Shown here: positions 57,645-64,000 of the stretch, one piece after another
How the letters are laid out: every line of letters starts with the position of its first letter
Numbering within the stretch: position 1 is the stretch's first letter
Source of the DNA: Ambrosia x helenae
Taxonomy: Eukaryota > Streptophyta > Magnoliopsida > Asterales > Asteraceae
Assembly (NCBI GenBank): GCA_030844895.1
Contig: CM061231.1
Span: forward strand, 135,689,023 to 135,753,022
Direction: 5' to 3'
Length of the DNA stretch: 64,000 bases
The notes under the pieces: generated by a model
Told to the model about the DNA's origin: nothing
The model's database searches: none
The model's input: the letters and a program-made list of their open reading frames with translations, nothing else
Translations under genes and position numbers: made by a program

Positions 57645-58296
57645 TGGTTATAGTGAACTAGGACTGCATGTAGAGTCTAGTCTATAGCCGAGTCTTGCAC
57701 ACACTAGACGGTCACATACGTACGAGTCGTGTCTTTGGGTAAACATATTAACTTTGTCGGGGTGTCGGTATCCTTAACACACAGTGTCGTATTATCTTCC
57801 TTGTCTTTGATGTTTCTATCTCTACTCTATCCTTCCTTTCGGGTTAAAGTCGGAGGGACTTGTTCGATAAACCTTGCACGGCGGTGGTGTACGTTGGAGC
57901 AGCTTCGGCTCATTCTCGAGATCTGTCCAGGATTCGGACATCTCCCTCCTATGCTCCAATGAACACATCTGCTTACACACATTATCTTGCGCATGTACTC
58001 GTGGAAATCTATCTCTAGGTGATTAGTCACTTGGAAATCCCTTGAGTTGGTTGTTTCTTCTAAGCTGTGGGTATCGGGTGGCTTGAGGTTCAAGCTCGAG
58101 GCACGCCTAGAGGACCATGTAGAGCAATTTATCATTTCGGGTGCACACGAAATCATAAGTTGAAATGCATGGAAGACTTGGTGGACCTCGCGTTGGGATC
58201 AATGCTCACGTTTGGACCCAATTCTTTGTTCCTTTTGATTCCTGTTGGTTTAGCGTTGGTGATGGATTGAGTGTTTTGTTCTTGTTCTGGCAGAAG

Positions 58297-59607
58297 ATGT
58301 CGGGAGCTCGTGGCGGTCGTAGTGGTGGTCGTGCTGGCGGCCGCGGTGGTGGCGGTCGTGGCAACATTAACATGACCCAGGAGGAGCTGAACAATCTGAT
58401 GCAACAGCATGTGAATGTGGCTTTAGCTGCATTCCAAGCTGCCCACAACGCTATGGGTGGTAAGTCGATTGCTACCTACTCTACCTTGTTTCTGGGTATC
58501 TTATTTCCTTCCTTGATTGTTTACCTGAGTGTTCTGTCCCAGGTGGCGCTGTTAATCCCCCTCCACCTCAGTGCTCTTACAAAAAGTTCATGGATTGCAA
58601 ACCCCACAACTTTAATGGGACTGAAGGGGCAGTGGGACTGCTCCGGTGGTTGGAAAAAGTTGAATCCGTGTTCTCTATGTGCAGTTGCCCGGCGGGTGAC
58701 CGCGTGAAGTATGCTTCGGCGACCCTTGAGGGTCAAGCTCTGACTTGGTGGAACTCCACCACCCAGACCTTGGGTATTGGGGAAGCCCACGCTATGCCCT
58801 GGACAGAATTTGTCCAACTTCTGAAAAGCGAGTACTGTCCGAGGGACGAGGTTCAGAAGCTCGAGCATGAGGTCTGGAATCACAAAATGGTGGGGTCCGA
58901 GATTGAGGTGTATACGGCTAGGCATAATGAGCTGGCGGTGTTGTGCCCGGATCTGCACACGCCGGAGTACAGGAGGATTGAGCATTATGTTGCTGGGCTG
59001 GTGCCGGAGGTTAGGGGGTTAGTAGCTGCGGAAAATCTTGCGGTGTATTCTGAGGTTGTTCGGTCGGCTCACAGGCTGACCAATATGAAGGTGGCTGAAG
59101 GGGGTCTTGCCTCCTCGAGGCGCTACTGTGAAAGCACCGGTGAACCACAAGAGGAAGTGGGATGGTTCTGGTAAGAGCTCGGGTTCGGGTCAACCGCAAC
59201 AGCAGGTGAAGAGGGTTGAAGCTTTGGGATCGTCATCCGACCAGAAGCAGGGTGGGTATGCCGGGAAGAAACCGAGGTGCGATCTGTGTGGGTTTCATCA
59301 CTATGGGAATTGTGACAGGTTTCGCTGTGAGCGCTGTAATAAGACGGGCCATTTCACTAAGGATTGTCGGGCCAGTCTTCCATCTAAGCCGGCTCAGGCT
59401 ACAGGTGCTACTCCCGCTTCGTGGGGAAACCAGGGCTGCTACAACTGTGGGGAAACGGGGCATTTCAAGCGCAATTGTCCTATGATGAAACAGGACAATG
59501 ATGGAGACAAAGGGGAACCTGATACTGCTACCGGTACGTCCTTTATTTGTCGTATTACTTCACTTTTATTTTGGCTTTCGTACTATCAAGGGTTTCATAT
59601 CCGTTAA
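58297..59607 (+). pseudogene. gag: Retrotransposon gag, frameshifted
   Basis: Starts MSGARGGRSGGRAGGRGGGG, a Gly/Arg-rich N-terminus. An apparent intron 58460-58542 (GTAAGT..CCCAG) joins phase-correctly to the capsid region, which has WLEKVESVF and ATLEGQALTWWNSTT typical of Retrotrans_gag. One extra G in the G5 run at 59100-59104 shifts the frame. The other frame then carries Cys/His knuckles: CDLCGFHHYGNC, CERCNKTGHFTKDC (59326-59367) and CYNCGETGHFKRNC (59437-59478). Instead of running into protease, the frame ends at 59607, so pol was deleted. The product would package element RNA; this copy cannot make full-length Gag. Confidence 0.88.
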
Positions 59608-60199
59608 GCTTTATCCGTTACTATACTCTGTGTCTACACCTTGGAAGGGTAGGTCCTTGGTTATCGTGTGTCGTGTTGCATTTTGTTCGGGTCTCGAGTG
59701 TGTAAATTCGATGTGAGGAGGTAGTCTGGAGGCATTGCTTGGACGGTACCTGATACGTCGTTTATACCGATCTCAAGGGTCTTCAGCATATCTCCGGTCG
59801 GGTCGGGTTGGTTATGTGACAGTTTACTACAGCCATCCCATATTCGTCTCGAGGAATTAGTTTCTCGAGTCGGAGTACTCATTCTTAACATCTCTAGTCG
59901 TGACCCTTATATCTTTCTGTACTTTCGGGGAACGTTGTTTTGGGCGCTGGATGCTCAGTTGCGTGCTTGGTGGGTCATCTCTTGTGTTATCTAGATCCAT
60001 TACGGTTCACGTGGTGGGTCGAGACTCTGATGGGTCAGGGGTTTCCGTGTGCTTGGGTTGACACTCATTACTGTCGGAGAGCGAATCTCGGGGCGAGATT
60101 CCTTTCAACAGGGGGATGATGTGACGACCGGGAAATTTTTTTTTCTTTTTATCGCTTCGTTCTATTTTACTTCGGGAAATTTTCGGGACGAAAATTCCT
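59608..60199 (+). other. Gypsy 3' noncoding region with LTR-start stub
   Basis: No coding motif. At 60104-60119 there is a purine tract (TTCAACAGGGGGATGA) followed at 60120 by TGTGACGACCGGGAAATTT, which looks like the start of a different LTR. After about 95 bp a second identical purine tract precedes the real 3' LTR. Confidence 0.7.
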
Positions 60200-60215
60200 T
60201 TCAACAGGGGGATGA
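60200..60215 (+). other. Gypsy polypurine tract (functional copy)
   Basis: TTCAACAGGGGGATGA immediately before the 3' LTR. Confidence 0.85.
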
Positions 60216-62938
60216 TGTGACACCCGGCAAACTCAGGTTAGTAACGTTGACTAAACTAATAAGTCTACCTTAGCGAGTCATGCATATTACGTACTTAACG
60301 GGGTCAGTCGAGTCGGTACGATGATTCTGGGAATCATCGGGAGTCGTTACGATGATCCGCGGGATCATCGGGAGTCGGTCCATAACCATGTGTACAAGGA
60401 TTGGCGATTCGTGGAATCGCCGGGTTTAACGCACACACACAAGTCTCGAGTCCCGGGAATTGGTGAACGGATGTAAACGTGTTAGTTATCGTGCATTATA
60501 TGTTTGTAATCACTATGTGACTTATCGGTATGTGAATATGTGTTTATATATGTTAAAATAGTGTTTAACGCGCCAAAAACCTGTTCCAGCATCTCCGAGG
60601 CGATTAGGATCCTGGGAAGCCCCTAATCGCCCCAACCAGAGGCGAGTAGGAGAGGCTTGGGGCGAATAGGAGCCTACTCGCCTAAGCTTGGGGCGAATAG
60701 GAGCCTACTCGCCTGAAGCTGTCTGCTACTCGTGTATACTGCTGAGCACGGGTCAAAACACCTATAAATAGAACCCTTGACTCCCCAAACACCATTTGTG
60801 TAACCCTAACTGATCCTAAGCCACCCACACACCCTAGAACACCTCTGGAACTTGTTTTGCTACAAAAATCACCATTTCCAAGCTTACACACCTTTCTTTG
60901 ATAAAATCCAAGGTGTGTTCTTCATCTCTAACCTTTGTAAAGTTGTTGTTTTGGTTCCCCAAAAGTCCAGACCTTGTTTTGCTAAGTTTGTGTCTTTAAA
61001 ACCCTTTGAAAAGAGTTCTAAAACAAGTCTACACCATAATACTTGCTATATGTGAAGTATTTGTGCATATGATGATTGTTGGTGATTATAACATGGATGT
61101 TTCCATGAATTTGTTGTACTTCTGATGTGTAGGTGTTGTTAGGATGATTATCTATGAGTTTAAGCTCTTGTTATGGTGTTTAGGTGCAAGTATGCATTTT
61201 GACCCATTTGGGTAATTCTTGAAGAATAGGATGTTATGATATGATTCATTGCTTGTTTATGGTTAGAAATCATGCTAGGATGATGATATAACATAGAGAT
61301 GATGAATTGCAACTTGTAGGAGATGAAATCTGATTGTTTCCATTTAAGGAAAGATAATGTTAGTTAATGAAACCTAGTATTTTGCCATTTTTGGAAATAA
61401 TCGCACCGAGCCCGTTAGAGCAGAGATAAATTGGGGGTTTTTGCTTGGAAAGGGTTGGTTAATAGTTTAGTTTTGATATTGGGTGTTTTTACATGTTTCG
61501 GATCTGATTTGGAAGGTTTAACGCGCGAAAACGCGCATCAGCAGGCTTGGGGCGAATAGGAGCCTACTCGCCTGAAGCTTGGGGCGAATAGGAGCCTACT
61601 CGCCTGAAGCTTGGGGCGAATAGGCCCTACTCGCCTATTGACCTCCTCCTACTCGCTAGTTGACTTTTCCTAATTGCATGAAAGTTTCCTAATCGTGTGT
61701 ACTGCTGTCGTAAACATATTTTGACATCTCGGAACATGATTTGACACCTAGGAACATGGTAGGAACCCCGGGATACACCCAATGACTTAGTAACACGTGT
61801 TCGGATCTGTTTATGCGTTAATCGGACATTATGCTAGACTAGGTGAACTATTGCGCGTATTGAATGTTTAAATGCATGTGATGCATGATGTCTTGTATTT
61901 ACCTAACACGTGGGATGTCGGGTCACCAATGGGATGTCGGGTCTTGTCTGGTACGGTCGGTTTAACAGTCAAAGATGTTTTCAAACGTTTATGGTCATGG
62001 TCTGGACATTCGGGGACTAGTTAACCTACGGGTTATTAGTCCGGGTACTTACATACATCTTATGATAGGTCGCCGCTATTTGGGGTTATCATAGCACACT
62101 GATTTAACTGTTTTCAAGTAACGCGATCTAAGGTGAGTTCACGGCCCCACACTTTATTGGTTTTGTTTTCGGGGTGAGAAACATGCGTATTCATTTTGGA
62201 TCACACATTTACATGTTATAAGTTATAAACACATGTTTTCATGTTATACTATGGCTCACACCTTATTACTATACGGTTCATCTAAGTCCCTTAGAAACCA
62301 CTAATACGGGATGTAGCGGGGAAATGTGGATAGCGCTATTGGGCCTGACAAACCCCACTCGACGGCTGGAGGCCGGGCGGGTGCATATTGTCTCAATCAC
62401 ACTAGGCTTACCGAAGATGAGGTAGTCTGTAAACAAGGGTATCACACAGTCAGCAATGGTTTCGCCCGTATGAGTAACACACTTGACGCCTAGCTAGCGT
62501 ACGAACAAGCATAGTATGAACAGTAACAATAACAGTAACGGTAACGGCAACAGTTTTTAAAGGATTAACGAAACGATTATTGAAAAAGAAAAACCTGTGA
62601 ACTCACCAGCATTATATGTTGACATTTTTGGCATGTTTTCTCAGGTCGCTAAGGTAGCGGTTAATGGCTAGGCGCGCACAGAGTCTTGCACGGCGTCTAG
62701 GAGTCTTGTTGAATATTAAACTATGATTTGGAAAAACTGTAATATGTCTTTTGGTTGTAAACAAGAAATGCTTCTGCTGCTGGTTTATGGCTCAAAGCAT
62801 AATGTTTTGGTTGTTTCATGGAATGTCTTACGTATTTTCTTACATTTAGTTGTCGTTTGTTGTGACCGTTGACTTGGATCCTGGTGTGTCACGCGCCTCG
62901 CGGTAAAACCCCGCATGTGGAAATTTGAGGGTGTGACA
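60216..62938 (+). repeat. Gypsy 3' LTR
   Basis: 2723 bp, same ends as the 5' LTR. Downstream palindromic array has three units instead of four (61550-61640). ORFs at 60682 and 60852 duplicate those of the 5' LTR. Confidence 0.93.
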
Positions 62939-62943
62939 TAAGT

Positions 62944-64000
62944 AAAACTACATTTTTGATAAACGAAAAATTTATCGTTTTACATTTGCACTCTCTCGGT
63001 CACAAAACTTTTGGTTTAACAAAACATTGGACATATCCTCATCGGAATGTTGCTAAATGTCTTTTATCGTATGATGCATATATACAAAATTACTAAATTT
63101 TAACTCGCATGCCAGTAGGCTATACAGCTGTTCCGTGCACTCTCATTTTCCGTAAATTTCATTATTTTATTCTTGCCCCATTTTTATTCATAGTTATCTC
63201 TAACACGTTATCTGTGATTATTTTCACACTGCTTGTCTGCAAGAGTTGAACTCGTTTAGTTTCATTTTGTGCAAATTGTGCGATTTACTTTATTTATATT
63301 ATACTGTTCTTTCAATCGAAATTTTATGCTATACTTATATACTTACATGAACGTATATTTGGTATGCATATTATTTCCTGTTTTGAGCAAAACCCTGTTA
63401 CACCTTACATTATTTTGTTCGTCATCATGGCCAATGAATATACTAGTTGATAAGTCGTATGAGATCTAAGCCAGTGCCCACGTACGACTCGGATTAGAGT
63501 CTTTCTTTAATCCGAGGGGAACGGTGTAAACCTCAGAGTTTATCAATATGAGTGTTTAGAGCCAACGATGTGAACAGAAGTTACCGGTTACGGGTGAACC
63601 CGAAAGGGAAGACCCTCTAACCATGTCTTATACTTACATGTTATTCTCATTACGGTTAAAGGGAAAACCCGGAAGGGAAGGAGCTCTAACCATGTCATGA
63701 TTGAACATTATTTCATTACAGTAGCTATTACATATTGGTTGCACGCATTTGTTTCCGGTATTATTTATGTTAGTGTTATGGAAAAGCATAACACCCTAGT
63801 GTAAGGTAAATCGATGATTACGGTCCGGAACGCAATCATGGGTTTACAGGTACATAAGGGTGGTGTGTAATTCTATTTAGGCTGTTGGTAGACAATCAGT
63901 ACGAGTCCAAAGTATCGGGAGTGTGGTGGGTTAGCTGCGGTACACCCTATATATAAGCATAAACGATACTGCAGGAGCGGACTAGGAGTCTGACCAAGAA
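62944..64000 (+). mobile_element. LARD-2 interior, right part (runs off window)
   Basis: Continues the element after the Gypsy insertion. 63790-64000 matches LARD-1 10390-10620 (blocks GATTACGGTCCGGAACG and GTGGGTTAGCTGCGGTACAC). In LARD-1 that block is about 260 bp from the 3' LTR, so the LARD-2 3' LTR should start near 64.25 kb. 63590-63705 holds a two-copy GAAGGGAAG..CTCTAACCATGTC repeat. Confidence 0.75.

Larger units (their letters stand above)
54872..62938 (+). mobile_element. Gypsy-type LTR retrotransposon with gag, no pol
   Basis: 8067 bp with exact TSD TAAGT (54867-54871, 62939-62943). LTRs 54872-57626 (2755 bp) and 60216-62938 (2723 bp) differ by about 25 substitutions by eye and one 31-bp array unit, so it is young but older than LARD-1. 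The interior has a primer site, a frameshifted gag and a 3' noncoding region, but no protease, RT, RNase H or integrase. It interrupts LARD-2. Confidence 0.95.

Noticed and set aside
58165..58707. 180-codon frame overlapping the gag start
   Set aside because: Reads through the gag intron in a different frame from the capsid; the spliced reading gives Retrotrans_gag sequence.

Overview
The window reads as nuclear DNA of a flowering plant, probably Asteraceae: AT-rich, with spliced eukaryotic genes carrying GT..AG introns, plant-type TCP and NFU genes, and dense nested transposable elements. The Asteraceae call rests on remembered resemblance of repeat families and of one LINE-like protein fragment, so it is inference.

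Three host genes are well supported. A plastid-type NFU iron-sulfur scaffold gene lies on the minus strand at 858-3881 (4 exons, 236 aa). An EI24-like ER membrane protein gene lies on the plus strand at 15910-20718 (11 exons, 339 aa). A single-exon class I TCP transcription factor of TCP14/15 type lies on the minus strand at 43394-44902 (502 aa). A two-exon small hydrophobic ORF (29657-29900) and an unrecognised exon-like ORF near 40.75-40.96 kb are weak candidates.

Most of the rest is mobile DNA, and many boundaries can be fixed from terminal repeats and target site duplications (TSDs). 4.0-13.7 kb: a long-TIR Mutator-like element carrying a hAT element in its left arm and a 7.7-kb coding-free LTR element (LARD-1) in its interior. 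14-16.8 kb: hAT, Harbinger and Mutator miniature elements. 21.1-27.1 kb: a hAT MITE, a PIF/Harbinger element with an intact-looking transposase, and a LINE-like protein fragment split by a solo LTR. 27.5-31.3 kb: Tourist MITE, Helitron end, SINE and hAT. 31.7-36.8 kb: a LINE 3' remnant split by a 4.4-kb CACTA element. 39-42 kb: Harbinger MITE, Helitron and SINE. 45.9-51 kb: hAT, SINE-like repeat and a Helitron containing a solo LTR. 51.4-64 kb: a second LARD (LARD-2) interrupted by an 8.07-kb Gypsy-type element that has gag but no pol.

No new gene system was found. The most unusual signals are noncoding: four hairpins with differing but still paired stems in the LARD-2 leader; opposed Pol III-type box pairs in the LARD-1 LTRs; family-specific palindromic arrays in three different LTRs; a doubled polypurine tract and LTR-start stub in the Gypsy element; and a Harbinger family with one coding and two miniature members.
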